Positions 34,589 through 45,047 are shown, numbered from the stretch's first letter. The stretch is 64,000 bases of DNA from Amphibacillus xylanus NBRC 15112 (GCF_000307165.1 NC_018704.1:2294001-2358000), one strand, 5' to 3'. Made by a program: numbers and translations. Notes: generated by a model not told the origin, from the letters alone.

Positions 34589-35521
34589 TTAAGCTAACCT
34601 TTCTCCCCCATTTGGATGTAACACTTGCCCCGTCATGAATCGCGAATCATCAGAAGCAAGAAATACATATGACGGTGCAATTTCAAATGGCTGAGCCATT
34701 CGCTTCATAGGATTTTGTGAACCAAAGATTGCAACTTCATCAGCGGAAAAGCTTGATGGAATTAACGGCGTCCAAACTCGACCAGGTGCAACTGCATTGA
34801 CCCTAATGCCATCTTTAATTAAACTGTTTGCTAATGCACGCGTAAAACCGATATTAGCAGCCTTTGTTGCAGTATAATCAATCATAAGCGGATCCCCTAT
34901 TTCAGTTACAACTGAGCTCGTATTAATAATCGAGCTACCCGGCTTCAAATATGGGATTGCAGCTCTCGTAACATAAAAATGTGCATATATATTAACTTTC
35001 AATGTATCATCAAATTGCTGATCTGTAATGTGTAATAAACTAGGTTGTTGAAATTGAATCCCAACATGATTGACTAGTATATCTAACTTGCCAAATTGCT
35101 GAACAGTTTTCTCAACAATTAGAGTACACTGCTCTTTTTTTCTTAAATCACCGGCTAATAATAAACATTGCTTTCCTAACGCTTCAATTCTATTCTTTGT
35201 CCGATTCGCATCACCATGTTCGTCTAAGTATGAAATAGCAATATCGGCCCCCTCTTTTGCAAAAGCAATTGCGACAGCAGCACCAATTCCACTATCACCT
35301 CCTGTAATCAACGCAACTTTACCTTGTAACTTTCCACTCCCTTTTAGAAATTCATTTTCAACAATCGGTTTTGGATCCATAAACTTCTCAAGTCCTGGTT
35401 GTCTGAATTGCCGTTGTTCAGGTACACTTAAATGAATATCCTCATATTTGGTTACCAACCCATAATACGGATATAGCGGATATGGTGTTGGATTCAGATC
35501 TTTTTGGTTGTTTTCATCCAT
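34589..35521 (-). CDS. SDR-family oxidoreductase (YhdF/YhxC-like)
   Basis: The 310-residue NAD(P)-dependent enzyme has a ~45-residue N-terminal extension rich in Pro and Tyr, typical of the YhdF/YhxC branch, then the Rossmann motif '[12 protein letters not shown]', 'NHVGIQ', 'INTSSV' and the catalytic YTATK. The substrate is unknown; members are annotated as glucose-dehydrogenase-like or general stress proteins. ATG 35521 follows a G-rich site (GGGGGGTG); the earlier ATG at 35536 lies inside it. Monocistronic. Confidence 0.9.
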   Translation of the reverse strand: MDENNQKDLNPTPYPLYPYYGLVTKYEDIHLSVPEQRQFRQPGLEKFMDPKPIVENEFLKGSGKLQGKVALITGGDSGIGAAVAIAFAKEGADIAISYLDEHGDANRTKNRIEALGKQCLLLAGDLRKKEQCTLIVEKTVQQFGKLDILVNHVGIQFQQPSLLHITDQQFDDTLKVNIYAHFYVTRAAIPYLKPGSSIINTSSVVTEIGDPLMIDYTATKAANIGFTRALANSLIKDGIRVNAVAPGRVWTPLIPSSFSADEVAIFGSQNPMKRMAQPFEIAPSYVFLASDDSRFMTGQVLHPNGGERLA

Positions 35522-35648
35522 TAGGCACCCCCCCATTTACTAAGCTATATTACTTTATGATCTGAGAAGCTTTTTGTGTAATCTTTTTATATATTCAAGT
35601 ACATCATCCCTTTTCATGAATAGAATAATAAAAAAAGGGGTGTTGATC

Positions 35649-35819
35649 ATGACTCACTATTACTTTCCAGGTGCACAATTATTATTATTTAATGAAACAA
35701 ATCAAACAGTTGATGTTCTTTATAATGACAATCCTTATCCATTTATTCTGGCTTTAATCGGTGAACGACCACCATATTATATGGATCCCGTTTTTCAGGA
35801 GACATATCCAATCATTTAA
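35649..35819 (+). CDS. Small hypothetical protein, 56 aa
   Basis: ATG 35649 follows AAAAAAGGGGTG at good spacing. The protein begins MTHYYFPGAQLLLFNETNQT and is rich in Tyr, Pro and Asn, with no membrane helix or known motif. It is divergent from the SDR gene and about 100 bp before the DUF4317 gene. I do not recognise a family. Confidence 0.55.
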   Translation: MTHYYFPGAQLLLFNETNQTVDVLYNDNPYPFILALIGERPPYYMDPVFQETYPII

Positions 35820-35922
35820 CGATTCACTGCATGAATGACTAACAATTTACTTTCTATGATAATTTTTCTCACCTTAATTTAAGCGAAATATGTTAACATC
35901 GTATAAGTTAGGGGGAGAAAAA

Positions 35923-37107
35923 ATGAATAAAAAAGATATCGCTGAAATCCGTCGACAATTTAAAAAGAATAATGATTTATTAAAGATCAATGAAATATTT
36001 AATGTTTATGTTATGAAAGAATCTAGTGAAATCTATCATCAGCAAAGTCAGCCCTTTGAAATGCTTGATCCAGATGAACAAGAATTATTTCTAACTAATT
36101 TTAAAAAGGTGCTCTCAGGACAAATCGATGAAAAGCTCTTTGAACTTAAATTCCAAAAAGATATTGAGTACTCAAGTCAACTTATACTGCATCAAGGCTT
36201 AATAACTGATGATCTTCATGAATGGAAGTCTCAGATGATCGCGCTTGTAAATAAAATGCTACAAATCAAACAGTATGAAATGGACATTGTTATGACATTT
36301 ATTAAGGGTGAATATGTCAAGCCTGTTAAAAGGGACAATAATGAGGATGAAGAAAGTCCGTATAACACATTACATGCACATACATTTATCTTAGCTAGCA
36401 TTAATCAGACGCAAGAGCCGAAAAAGGAATTACACTTTGATTACATCGAGAAGGTATTTAAATATCATTTTGTCGTAGATCCTGTAATCAATTTGCAAAA
36501 GCCAATTGGCGGATTTTTATTCCCTTGTTTTACAGACCTTGTTGCAGATGTTAATCGAGTATTATACTCTGCACCAAAAGCGAATGAACCGGATGAAGAT
36601 TTTATTGATGGTGTGCTTAACGCTGAAGAAACGATTACGGCAAAAGAAGATAAAATTATCTTTGAAGAGGTTGTGCGTGATGCGATCGGGCATGAATTAA
36701 ATACAACGAAGTTAGCAAATATTTATCAAGAAATTAACCAAGTCGTTGAGGAAGATAACGAAGATACTGCAACACTAGATTATAAAGATATCGAAGCAGT
36801 TCTTAAGCATAGTGGTGTTGAAAATGTCACACTTGAAAAGGTTGAAAGAGCCTTCAGTAATGTTATTGATGATCCCGGATATGAATTAAAAGCAAAAAAT
36901 ATTGTACCTAAATACAATTCAAAATCAATAAAAATTAATACTAAAGTTGCGAATATAGCTGTAAGTCCTGAAGACTTACATCATGTGAGGCAAATTCATT
37001 TTGGTGGTAAACGCTATTTAATGATTGAAGTAGATGAGGAAACAATCATCGATGGTTTTACGATGGTACCCGAAGTATTCGGACATAAAGTTGAAGACGA
37101 GTCCTAA
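35923..37107 (+). CDS. DUF4317 domain protein
   Basis: The 394-residue soluble protein starts MNKKDIAEIRRQFKKNNDLL, the hallmark of DUF4317, a family common in Bacillota with no known function. ATG 35923 follows GGGGGAGAAAAA; an in-frame start at 35890 lacks a site. The C-terminus has an alpha/beta region ('VRQIHFGGKRYLMIEVDEET'). It is monocistronic and ends in a strong terminator shared with ald. Confidence 0.85.
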   Translation: MNKKDIAEIRRQFKKNNDLLKINEIFNVYVMKESSEIYHQQSQPFEMLDPDEQELFLTNFKKVLSGQIDEKLFELKFQKDIEYSSQLILHQGLITDDLHEWKSQMIALVNKMLQIKQYEMDIVMTFIKGEYVKPVKRDNNEDEESPYNTLHAHTFILASINQTQEPKKELHFDYIEKVFKYHFVVDPVINLQKPIGGFLFPCFTDLVADVNRVLYSAPKANEPDEDFIDGVLNAEETITAKEDKIIFEEVVRDAIGHELNTTKLANIYQEINQVVEEDNEDTATLDYKDIEAVLKHSGVENVTLEKVERAFSNVIDDPGYELKAKNIVPKYNSKSIKINTKVANIAVSPEDLHHVRQIHFGGKRYLMIEVDEETIIDGFTMVPEVFGHKVEDES

Positions 37108-37114
37108 AATAACT

Positions 37115-37173
37115 AACCGCACATATAAAGCTAGCCATGCAAGTGCTAGGTCGATATATGTGCGGTTATTTTT
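37115..37173. terminator. Bidirectional terminator between DUF4317 and ald
   Basis: AACCGCACATATA (37115-37127) pairs with TATATGTGCGGTT (37155-37167), with an inner CTAGC/GCTAG stem and a T-rich tail. Confidence 0.85.
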
Positions 37174-37186
37174 ATTTATGCATTCA

Positions 37187-38299
37187 CTAAACTAGCTTAG
37201 CGAAATCTCGGTATTCCATATTAAGTGCTTCGGCTACACCCTTATTTGTGATATAGCCACCGTAAGTGTTAATACCTGTATAAATCATATTACTCTTTTC
37301 AGCAGCATTAACAATACCTAGATTAGCTATTTCAATTGCGTGTGGAACAGTAACATTTGTTAATGCAGTTGTAGCTGTCTTAGGTACAGCACCAGGCATA
37401 TTCGGAACAGCATAGTGAATAACGCCATGCTTAATATAAATCGGATCATCATGTGTTGTAATCCGATCCTCCGTTTCAAAAATACCACCTTGATCTACTG
37501 CGATATCTACAATTACTGAGCCTGGCTCCATTGATTTTACCATTTCTTCAGTTACTAACTTTGGTGCTTTTGAACCTGGAATAAGTACAGCACCAACAAC
37601 AATATCTGCATCTTTAATCGCATTGGCAATATTCACTTCATTAGACATCAATGTAATGACATCAGTCCCGTGAGTATCCTCAATTTGTTGTAGTACCTCA
37701 GGCTTTACATCTAAGATCGTCACATGCGCGCCAAGGCCACGAGCAATTTGAAGTGCATTTTGTCCAGCAACTCCTCCACCGATAATGACGACTTTTCCGT
37801 TTCTAACGCCAGGGACACCACCAATTAATTTTCCTTTTCCTTGTTGAGGACTTTGTAAATAAAATGAGGCGATTTGAACTGAAATACGCCCTGCAATAAC
37901 ACTCATTGGCATCAGCATTGGTAAATCATCCTTCGGTCCAACCATTGTCTCATAGGCAATCGCTGTAACTCCCGATTTCACCATTTCCTCTGCTAATTCT
38001 GGTTCATTTGCCAAATGGAAATAAGTAAAAATCATTAATCCTTCTCTAAAATACTTATATTCACTTTTTTGCGGTTCTTTCACTTTCATAATTAAGTCAG
38101 CTGACCATACATCTTCAGCTTTTTCCATAATCATTGCACCAGCATTTCGGTATTCTTCATCTGTAATATCTGCTCCAATACCAGCACCTGATTCAATTAA
38201 GACTTCATGATTGCTTTGTCGTAATAGTGCTACTCCTGTTGGTGTAATAGCAACACGATTTTCGTGAGCTTTTATTTCCTTTGGTATTCCTATTTTCAT
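37187..38299 (-). CDS. ald: Alanine dehydrogenase
   Basis: The 370-residue enzyme catalyses L-alanine + NAD+ to pyruvate + NH3. The N-terminus MKIGIPKEIKAHENRVA, 'VKEPQKSEYKYFREGLMIFT' with the catalytic Lys and His region, the NAD motif 'VIIGGGVAGQNA' and 'DIAVDQGG' with the active Asp are all present. Length is typical. AAGAAGGAGAACAGA is the ribosome site. Monocistronic. It may dispose of pyruvate or recycle NADH in a fermentative cell. Confidence 0.97.
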   Translation of the reverse strand: MKIGIPKEIKAHENRVAITPTGVALLRQSNHEVLIESGAGIGADITDEEYRNAGAMIMEKAEDVWSADLIMKVKEPQKSEYKYFREGLMIFTYFHLANEPELAEEMVKSGVTAIAYETMVGPKDDLPMLMPMSVIAGRISVQIASFYLQSPQQGKGKLIGGVPGVRNGKVVIIGGGVAGQNALQIARGLGAHVTILDVKPEVLQQIEDTHGTDVITLMSNEVNIANAIKDADIVVGAVLIPGSKAPKLVTEEMVKSMEPGSVIVDIAVDQGGIFETEDRITTHDDPIYIKHGVIHYAVPNMPGAVPKTATTALTNVTVPHAIEIANLGIVNAAEKSNMIYTGINTYGGYITNKGVAEALNMEYRDFAKLV

Positions 38300-38552
38300 A
38301 TTCTGTTCTCCTTCTTTCTTAGATGGAATAACTACATGAGAATTAAAGTAAATATTATTGTATATGTTAACACTTTAGTATTCCTCATACCAGCACAAAA
38401 ATATGCTCATTTTAATCGCTAGTTCACTATAGTGTCATATTTTCCAATAGCTATTAAATTCATCGGAATATTAATAATATTCATTAATTATAAGCTTAAC
38501 AAATATAGACATAATTTTAAACTAATTAGGGCTTTGTATAGATCGATCCAGT

Positions 38553-40259
38553 TTAGCGGACTCCGCCACCGCCACCACCAAATGATCCCCCACCTCCACC
38601 AAAGCTAGTCGTGCCACCACTTCCCATCGATGTTTGATGACTCGTTACTGCTTGATCGTATCCAGATGAAAAACCACTAGAATAAAGACTTAATAAATAA
38701 ATGTTTGAATAGTTAAAGTGATGAGTCACAAAATAGTCAGGTTCAACTTCCTGAAACTTCTCAACAAATGGCTCAACTAAATTGTAAAGACTAGCCCAAA
38801 TAATGATATCTTCATTAATATTCTGTTGCTGTAAGCTGACTCGATCTAATGAAAGTAGTTCATTTAAATAATTTTCAAACTGGATTAAGTGATTATATAA
38901 ATCTTCTCCCTGATAAGAAGATTTAGTCACTTCCGCTCTAAAATTACCTAAGAAATAGACATCTTCATTATATAAATAGCCACGATCAGTTAATGTGCGC
39001 TTAGATTCATAAGGTAAACTAGCTTTAAGCTCAGTGATTTTATCGTAATTTTTCTCTGCCCAACGGGTGACGTCAGAAATGTCAACTACCCCGTAACGAT
39101 CAGCTGCTGATAGAAGAATATCAAAAAATTGCTGTTCTAATTCCGGTGTATTTGAATCTAATAACTGTACTTTTAATTTCAATTTATCTCCGTTCGCTTC
39201 ATTAGTATTGAGTTGAACAATATAGCCTTCTTTAAGCCATTTCAAAAGAAAAGCATTAAAGTAAGCTTCCATGTCTCCTTTGCCATGTTCTTGCAATAGG
39301 TAGGCAACATCAAGTATGTTCCCTTCCGAATAGGGAATTTCTCGATAAACTTTTCCTTCATTCATTTCCGTTCTCTTGATTCCTGTGATAAGAGGATTTG
39401 CAGCTCGAATCGCTTTATTTCGTTTCGCTGTATAAATCGATGCAAAAATGACAATTAAAACCCCGAGTCCCAAGAATGAACATAGCAATATGACAGCAAC
39501 TATATCAGTAGTATCATCTTCATTTTGATAACTGTTATTCTCTAACGCTTGATGGTTCTGCTCAGCTAAAGTTTGATCCCAAGATAGTGTTGGTTGAAAT
39601 GGTTGGTCTAAAAATTGCATATATACCGTAATATGATTTCTTCCGGTTAATGGTTGATTAGACCAACTAACTAATTGACCATCTTCTAAATATATTTCGC
39701 CATCATAACCAAAGCCCCAGATTTTCGTTAGTTCTGGATCAAAATAATTTGGCCCTGTAACTGTAATAGAGAATTTTTCTGGAGGAAGATTGTTTCGACC
39801 TTGAAATAAACGCCAAAGCATACTTTGGCCATCTTTTAGTTGGCGGACCATTCCGCTAATCGTATAACGTACCGTATATTCATGATCACCATATTCACCA
39901 ATGCCCCAAGATATTTCATACCCTTCATCTGTAGGGATTAAACTATATTTACCTGATTTAGCTTCTCGACTAGCATTAATATCCCAGTTTTCCTGATAAA
40001 TAAATGATTCTCCATAGTCACTGACAAACACATCTGTTATCTCAGATCCTTCTAGTTGTTCAAAGACAATATACACTTCAGTTCCTTCTGTTAAATGCAT
40101 GTGTCTCTTTTCAGTCACTATTCCTGAGCCATCATGTTGTAATTCAATTGAATAATCTAGTGTTGGCATTGAATTCGCTTCTAAGTCTTGACTAAATAAG
40201 ATGAAACCAAATAAAGCAATTATTATTACCGAGATTATTTTAATTTGACTTTTATACAT
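38553..40259 (-). CDS. DUF2207 membrane protein with Gly-rich tail
   Basis: The 568-residue protein has a signal-anchor, an extracytoplasmic DUF2207 domain (about 30-225), a membrane helix (VAVILLCSFLGLGVLIVIFA), a large cytoplasmic part and a tail of Gly with Ser and Phe (starts GSGGTTSFGGGGG). DUF2207 proteins are of unknown function; the Gly-rich end is a common trait. It is monocistronic, upstream of nadA in the same direction only by position, with a separate terminator region. Confidence 0.85.
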   Translation of the reverse strand: MYKSQIKIISVIIIALFGFILFSQDLEANSMPTLDYSIELQHDGSGIVTEKRHMHLTEGTEVYIVFEQLEGSEITDVFVSDYGESFIYQENWDINASREAKSGKYSLIPTDEGYEISWGIGEYGDHEYTVRYTISGMVRQLKDGQSMLWRLFQGRNNLPPEKFSITVTGPNYFDPELTKIWGFGYDGEIYLEDGQLVSWSNQPLTGRNHITVYMQFLDQPFQPTLSWDQTLAEQNHQALENNSYQNEDDTTDIVAVILLCSFLGLGVLIVIFASIYTAKRNKAIRAANPLITGIKRTEMNEGKVYREIPYSEGNILDVAYLLQEHGKGDMEAYFNAFLLKWLKEGYIVQLNTNEANGDKLKLKVQLLDSNTPELEQQFFDILLSAADRYGVVDISDVTRWAEKNYDKITELKASLPYESKRTLTDRGYLYNEDVYFLGNFRAEVTKSSYQGEDLYNHLIQFENYLNELLSLDRVSLQQQNINEDIIIWASLYNLVEPFVEKFQEVEPDYFVTHHFNYSNIYLLSLYSSGFSSGYDQAVTSHQTSMGSGGTTSFGGGGGSFGGGGGGVR

Positions 40260-40337
40260 TCAATCAGCTCCAGACTCTAATCATTTCCTTTATTATATAG
40301 GAAAAATTAACCGAAAGGTGGATTTTGAAGAAGATCA

Positions 40338-40376
40338 TTAAAAAAAAGCCACTTTAATTGATAACAATTAAAGTGG
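40338..40376 (-). terminator. Terminator after nadA
   Basis: CCACTTTAATTG (40349-40360) pairs with CAATTAAAGTGG (40365-40376) around ATAA; T8 follows on the minus strand. Confidence 0.9.
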
Positions 40377-40386
40377 TACGAGTTAA

Positions 40387-41346
40387 TTATCCGATTGAAA
40401 CCATTCGATCAATTGCATGTTTTGCTTTACGGGCTATTTTCTTCGGTACAGTAATGATATGTGTATTATTTTTTAATGACATTAAAACTTTCTCTAGAGT
40501 GATCATTTTCATGAACGGACAAACAGCTTCTGGATTAGCTGCGATAAATTGTTTATTAGGATTTTGCTTTTCCATTTGATGTATGATACCCACCTCTGTC
40601 GCAACTATAAACTGCTCAGCATTTGACTTATTTGAGTAGTCTAACATTTGACCTGTTGACAGAATATGTGTCTTTTCTTGAGGTAGTATACCTTCAGCTT
40701 TTAAATACATACTTGATGTTGAACATCCGCATTCTGGATGAATAAGCAGATCTGCATCATTATGGTTTGTAAAAACTTCTGCAACTTGCCCTGGTCTAAT
40801 CCCTGCATGAACGTGGCATTCCCCTTGCCATATGTACATATTCTCTCGACCTGTTTCTTTTTTTACAAATTCACCCAAAAATAGATCTGGCAAAAATAAA
40901 ACTTCTTTTTTTTCTGGAATTGAGTTGACGATCGCCACAGCATTAGATGATGTGCAACAATAATCACTTTCTGCCTTCACCTCTGCAGATGTATTAACGT
41001 AGGAAACAACAACTGCTTCTGGATGTTCTCTTTTCCACTTACGAAGCTGATCAACAGTGATTGAATCAGCGAGTGAGCAACCTGCCTCCAAATCAGGCAG
41101 TAAAATGGTTTTCTCTGGATTTAAAATCGCTGCAGTCTCTGCCATAAAATGAACACCACAAAAGACAATCACATCAGCTTCTGTATTCAGCGCAGCCCGA
41201 GCAAGTGCTAAAGAGTCACCTAACACATCTGCAATATCCTGAATTTCAGGAATCTGATAATTATGCGCTAAAAGGATCGCATTTCTCTTTTTCTTTAACT
41301 CAATTATTTCCTCGACAATAGAATTCTTTTTATCGGTAATAATCAT
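40387..41346 (-). CDS. nadA: Quinolinate synthase
   Basis: The 319-residue [4Fe-4S] enzyme condenses iminoaspartate and dihydroxyacetone phosphate to quinolinate in NAD synthesis. Cluster cysteines are visible in 'VFCGVHFMAETA', 'PECGCSTSSMYL' and 'EAVCPFMKMI', with the additional substrate-site 'AHNYQIPEIQDIAD'. ATG 41346 follows GGGGGAG at 8 nt; the TTG two codons earlier is less likely. It follows nadC by 15 bp. nadB is not in the operon. Confidence 0.95.
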   Translation of the reverse strand: MIITDKKNSIVEEIIELKKKRNAILLAHNYQIPEIQDIADVLGDSLALARAALNTEADVIVFCGVHFMAETAAILNPEKTILLPDLEAGCSLADSITVDQLRKWKREHPEAVVVSYVNTSAEVKAESDYCCTSSNAVAIVNSIPEKKEVLFLPDLFLGEFVKKETGRENMYIWQGECHVHAGIRPGQVAEVFTNHNDADLLIHPECGCSTSSMYLKAEGILPQEKTHILSTGQMLDYSNKSNAEQFIVATEVGIIHQMEKQNPNKQFIAANPEAVCPFMKMITLEKVLMSLKNNTHIITVPKKIARKAKHAIDRMVSIG

Positions 41347-41361
41347 AACCAAAACTCCCCC

Positions 41362-42207
41362 TTATGGATCAATTAATAAATTTGCACTTATATCCAACGC
41401 TTGATACGAATGTGTTAAAAACCCTAGTGAAATATAATCAACACCTGTGCCACGATAGGAAGCTAAATTGCTTAACTGAATCCCTCCTGATGCTTCTGTA
41501 ACGATCTCTTTAGGGACAATGCTAACTAACTTTCTAATCTGCTCTGGTTGGCAATTATCAAACATAATGACATCTACCTTTGCGTCAACCGCTTCGATAA
41601 CCTGTTCCATCGTTTCAGTTTCTACTTCAATTTTAATCATATGACCAACCTGTTTTTTAACCTGCTCAACTGCCAGTTTAATTGAGCCTGCATATTCAAT
41701 GTGATTATCTTTAATCATCACCCCGTCATATAGACCAGAGCGATGATTAAATCCACCACCACAACGAACCGCATACTTTTCTAACATTCTTAAGCCAGGA
41801 GTTGTTTTTCTCGTATCGCAAATTTTAGTTTCAGAGCAATTTAACTTTTGAACCGCTTGATTCGTTAATGTTGCCACCCCGCTCATACGTTGAATTAGGT
41901 TCAAGATGACTCTTTCTCCTTTTAGTAAATCTCCAACATTTCCTTTTATAATCGCTAAAACTTCTCCTTTCTTTACTTGTGAACCATCTGATATATTTAA
42001 TTCAATCTCAATTGATTCATTAAGTAGAGGGAAACCGACCCTGATAATATCAACCCCAGAAAAAATACCTGTCTCTTTTGCCATAATGACTAATCGCCCT
42101 TGATTTTGTTTAGGGATAATTAAATCTGTGGTTCGATCACCTTCACCTAAGTCTTCAAGAAAAAAGTTTTCCAGCATTCTTTTAAGTTTTAGTTTATTCA
42201 CAATCAT
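41362..42207 (-). CDS. nadC: Nicotinate-nucleotide pyrophosphorylase (quinolinate phosphoribosyltransferase)
   Basis: The 281-residue enzyme makes nicotinate mononucleotide from quinolinate and PRPP. Typical motifs: 'EDLGEGDRTTD', 'NLIQRMSGVATLT', 'DTRKTTPGLRMLEKYAV', and the (KxE) patch 'IKIEVETETMEQ'. ATG 42207 is placed behind AAAGGGAGTG; the frame open to 42273 lacks a site. It heads nadC-nadA, transcribed away from the xylanase gene. A TTGAAA/AAAGAT pair at 42271-42243 is a possible promoter. Confidence 0.94.
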   Translation of the reverse strand: MIVNKLKLKRMLENFFLEDLGEGDRTTDLIIPKQNQGRLVIMAKETGIFSGVDIIRVGFPLLNESIEIELNISDGSQVKKGEVLAIIKGNVGDLLKGERVILNLIQRMSGVATLTNQAVQKLNCSETKICDTRKTTPGLRMLEKYAVRCGGGFNHRSGLYDGVMIKDNHIEYAGSIKLAVEQVKKQVGHMIKIEVETETMEQVIEAVDAKVDVIMFDNCQPEQIRKLVSIVPKEIVTEASGGIQLSNLASYRGTGVDYISLGFLTHSYQALDISANLLIDP

Positions 42208-42425
42208 TAGCACTCCCTTTACCCACTCATCTGTCTTGTCACCTATCTTTACATAGTTTCTAGTACATTTCAAGTCTTTTCTGTTAATCTATAAACCATT
42301 GCTAAAATAGATAAGACCATACTTTTAGGCTACCACCATACTACCATATATTTACTTTTTAAAGTTTTCCCTTTAATTTGTAAGTGTTTTTCCAATTTAT
42401 TTACTTTTTATTCTCAAAAATAGGT

Positions 42426-42461
42426 TATAGTTGACTTGAGTAGTCTTGGGGAGCGTTTACA
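42426..42461 (+). promoter_or_regulatory. Xylanase -10 element and weak cre
   Basis: TATAGT at 42426-42431 can serve as -10 with an AT-rich -35 region. GGGGAGCGTTTACA at 42448-42461, just downstream of the predicted +1, matches six of eight fixed cre positions. The rest of 42208-42425 is empty. Confidence 0.35.
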
Positions 42462-42554
42462 AAGTAAGTGGAGGTGAACTTGTTCAAAAATCTATTGATT
42501 GACTACTTACAGAAGCATCTGATCAAAATCCCAAAAAATAAGGAGGAAAGACAG

Positions 42555-43634
42555 TTGAAACGAATTAGAAAACCACTGTTGGTCGGTATTTTAGTTTGTT
42601 TAGCACTAGGATTATCAGCAATCACTGTATTTGCCGCAATAACTAACAATGAGATTGGCACACATGATGGCTATGACTATGAATTTTGGAAAGATTATGG
42701 TGGTTCTGGTAGTATGACACTTAATAGTGGGGGAACTTTTACTGCCCAATGGAGTAATGTTAACAACATCCTATTCCGTAAGGGTAAAAAGTTTGACCAA
42801 ACACAAACACACCAACAAATTGGCAATATGTCAATTGACTTTGGCGTAAACTATCAGCCTTCCGGAAACTCTTATTTAACAGTATACGGTTGGACAGTTG
42901 ATCCATTAGTTGAATATTATATTGTTGATAGTTGGGGGAATTGGAGACCTCCTGGAGCAACACCAAAAGGGACGGTTTATGTTGATGGTGATACGTACGA
43001 CATTTATGAGACGACACGATACAATCAACCATCGATTATCGGTGACACAACTTTACAACAGTATTGGAGCGTAAGACGTAACAAACGTACAAGCGGGACA
43101 ATCTCAGTAACAGATCACTTCAATGCTTGGGAAAGACACGGTATGCCAATGGGTAAAATGTATGAAGTTGCTCTAACGATCGAAGGATATCAGAGCAGCG
43201 GTTATGCTGATGTCTACAGAAATGATCTCCACATAGGTGGTAGTGGCGGAGGTGGCACACCAGGTAATGGACAAGTGACACGAATCGAAGCTGAAACAAT
43301 GTCAATTAATGGCCCATATGCTGGACCAATAAGTTCTCCATTTGATGGTGTGGCTCTTTATGCAAATAACGACTCAGTGAAGTTCACTCATTATTTCGAC
43401 AGCAATAACAACAGTTTTTCATTGCGAGGTGCTTCTAACAATAATAATATGGCACGGGCCGATTTAAGAATTGGTGGACAAACTGTCGGTACATTCTATT
43501 ATGGAGATCATTATCCTGCGGTCTATACAATTAATAACGTTTATCACGGTACGGGATTCCAAGAAGTTGAATTAATTGTAACTGCAGATGATGGCACTTG
43601 GGATGCCTTTATCGATTATTTAGAAATTCACTAA
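42555..43634 (+). CDS. Secreted endo-1,4-beta-xylanase GH11 with C-terminal CBM (CBM36/CBM6-like)
   Basis: The TTG at 42555 has a near-perfect AAGGAGGAAAG and gives a 359-residue preprotein with signal peptide [18 protein letters not shown] to 'TVFAA'. Residues about 35-225 are GH11: nucleophile Glu120 in [10 protein letters not shown] and acid/base Glu210 in [15 protein letters not shown] Gly/Ser linker ([10 protein letters not shown]) leads to a C-terminal carbohydrate-binding module ('[15 protein letters not shown]', '[11 protein letters not shown]') that looks like Ca-dependent xylan-binding CBM36. A second in-frame TTG at 42480, behind GGAGGTGAAC, could give a 25-residue N-extension. Confidence 0.94.
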   Translation: MKRIRKPLLVGILVCLALGLSAITVFAAITNNEIGTHDGYDYEFWKDYGGSGSMTLNSGGTFTAQWSNVNNILFRKGKKFDQTQTHQQIGNMSIDFGVNYQPSGNSYLTVYGWTVDPLVEYYIVDSWGNWRPPGATPKGTVYVDGDTYDIYETTRYNQPSIIGDTTLQQYWSVRRNKRTSGTISVTDHFNAWERHGMPMGKMYEVALTIEGYQSSGYADVYRNDLHIGGSGGGGTPGNGQVTRIEAETMSINGPYAGPISSPFDGVALYANNDSVKFTHYFDSNNNSFSLRGASNNNNMARADLRIGGQTVGTFYYGDHYPAVYTINNVYHGTGFQEVELIVTADDGTWDAFIDYLEIH

Positions 43635-43652
43635 TATCGCTCATATTTTTAT

Positions 43653-43688
43653 GGTTCTAGCAATATATTTTGCTAGAACCGTTTTTTT
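43653..43688 (+). terminator. Terminator after the xylanase
   Basis: GGTTCTAGCA (43653-43662) pairs with TGCTAGAACC (43671-43680), followed by GTTTTTTT. Confidence 0.92.
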
Positions 43689-43802
43689 ACCCTCTAAAAT
43701 ATTCCTTTTAAAATTATGATATTTATTCCCTATTTTTATTGAGTAGTGTATAATAAAAATAACTAACTATATTTTATTGGCAACAATAAGGAGGAAATTT
43801 TA

Positions 43803-45047
43803 GTGATCTTTCCGATCATCTTTTTATTATTCGCTTCTTTTTTCTTTTCTGGAAGCGAAACGGCACTAACGTCAACAAATCGTATTAAATTGCAAACTAA
43901 GGTTAAAAATGGTGATAAAAAATCTGATCAGTTACTTAAATTAGTTTCACGTCCAAACGAATTTATTACAACAATTCTTATAGGAAACAATATCGCAAAT
44001 ATAATTTTACCTGCTTTAGTAACTACTATTGCTATTGAACATGGTTTTAGTGTTAGTGCTGCGACAGCCGCTTTAACTGTTATCATTATCCTAGTAGCTG
44101 AGATTATCCCTAAATCAATTGCAGCAGCATTTCCGGAAAAGGTAGCATATTTAGTTTATCCGATAATCAACTTAATCATTATCATTTTAAAACCGATAAC
44201 GTTTGTGATTAATAAATTAACTGATTTTATTACTTATACATTATCTAAAAATGAACCAGAAACAGTTTCTGTTTCAAAAGAGGAACTACGTGCTATTATT
44301 GATATTGCAGATTCAGAAGGTATGTTAGAAAGAGATGAGTCAAATCGAATTAAAGGTGTACTAGACTTTGATAATTTGAATATTAAAGACGTTTTAAAGA
44401 CACCACGAATTGAAATCATCGCAATTCCCTATACAGCAACCTTTGATGAAGTACAAGAAGTTATTATTACTAACCAATTTTCTCGATATCCTGTTTATGA
44501 TGAAGGGATTGATAATATTATTGGTGTTCTTCACGCTAAAGACTTAATTCGCTGGTCAATGAATCCTAGTCAACCCTTAATTGAGATAATTGACAATGAA
44601 CCTCTGATAGCTTATGAGTTTCATTCTGTTGAACGTGTATTCAGACAAATGACTAAAGAGAAGAAGCACATGGCTATTGTCCTAGATGAATACGGTGGGA
44701 CTGAAGGTATTATTACACACGAAGACATTATTGAAACAATGATAGGATTAGAAATTGAGGATGAGACGGACTTAGAAGGAAGCTTGCTAATTGAAAAATT
44801 AACCGATACAGAAATTATCTGTGACGGGAAAATTACCCTTCACCATTTAAACTCAATTTTTGGGACAGATATTCCTGAAGATGATGACGTTTTAGCCGCA
44901 TTTTTATTAAAAACGATTAACAATATACCTGAAGAAAATAAAGTCATTGACATTGATGATTTAACTTATAAAATATTAAAAGTTAATGGTCGAACAATAG
45001 AGCAAGTTCAAATTATTAAACGATTGGAAGAATTAGAAGAAGAATAA
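43803..45047 (+). CDS. CNNM/CorC-type membrane protein (DUF21-CBS-CorC/HlyC)
   Basis: The 414-residue protein has an N-terminal CNNM (DUF21) membrane domain starting 'IFLLFASFFFSGSETALTSTN', two CBS domains (about 200-320, with 'MTKEKKHMAIVLDEYGGTEG') and a C-terminal CorC/HlyC domain. Family members export or balance Mg2+ or other divalent cations. The start is GTG 43803 with AAGGAGGAAATTTTA. Monocistronic. Confidence 0.93.
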   Translation: MIFPIIFLLFASFFFSGSETALTSTNRIKLQTKVKNGDKKSDQLLKLVSRPNEFITTILIGNNIANIILPALVTTIAIEHGFSVSAATAALTVIIILVAEIIPKSIAAAFPEKVAYLVYPIINLIIIILKPITFVINKLTDFITYTLSKNEPETVSVSKEELRAIIDIADSEGMLERDESNRIKGVLDFDNLNIKDVLKTPRIEIIAIPYTATFDEVQEVIITNQFSRYPVYDEGIDNIIGVLHAKDLIRWSMNPSQPLIEIIDNEPLIAYEFHSVERVFRQMTKEKKHMAIVLDEYGGTEGIITHEDIIETMIGLEIEDETDLEGSLLIEKLTDTEIICDGKITLHHLNSIFGTDIPEDDDVLAAFLLKTINNIPEENKVIDIDDLTYKILKVNGRTIEQVQIIKRLEELEEE

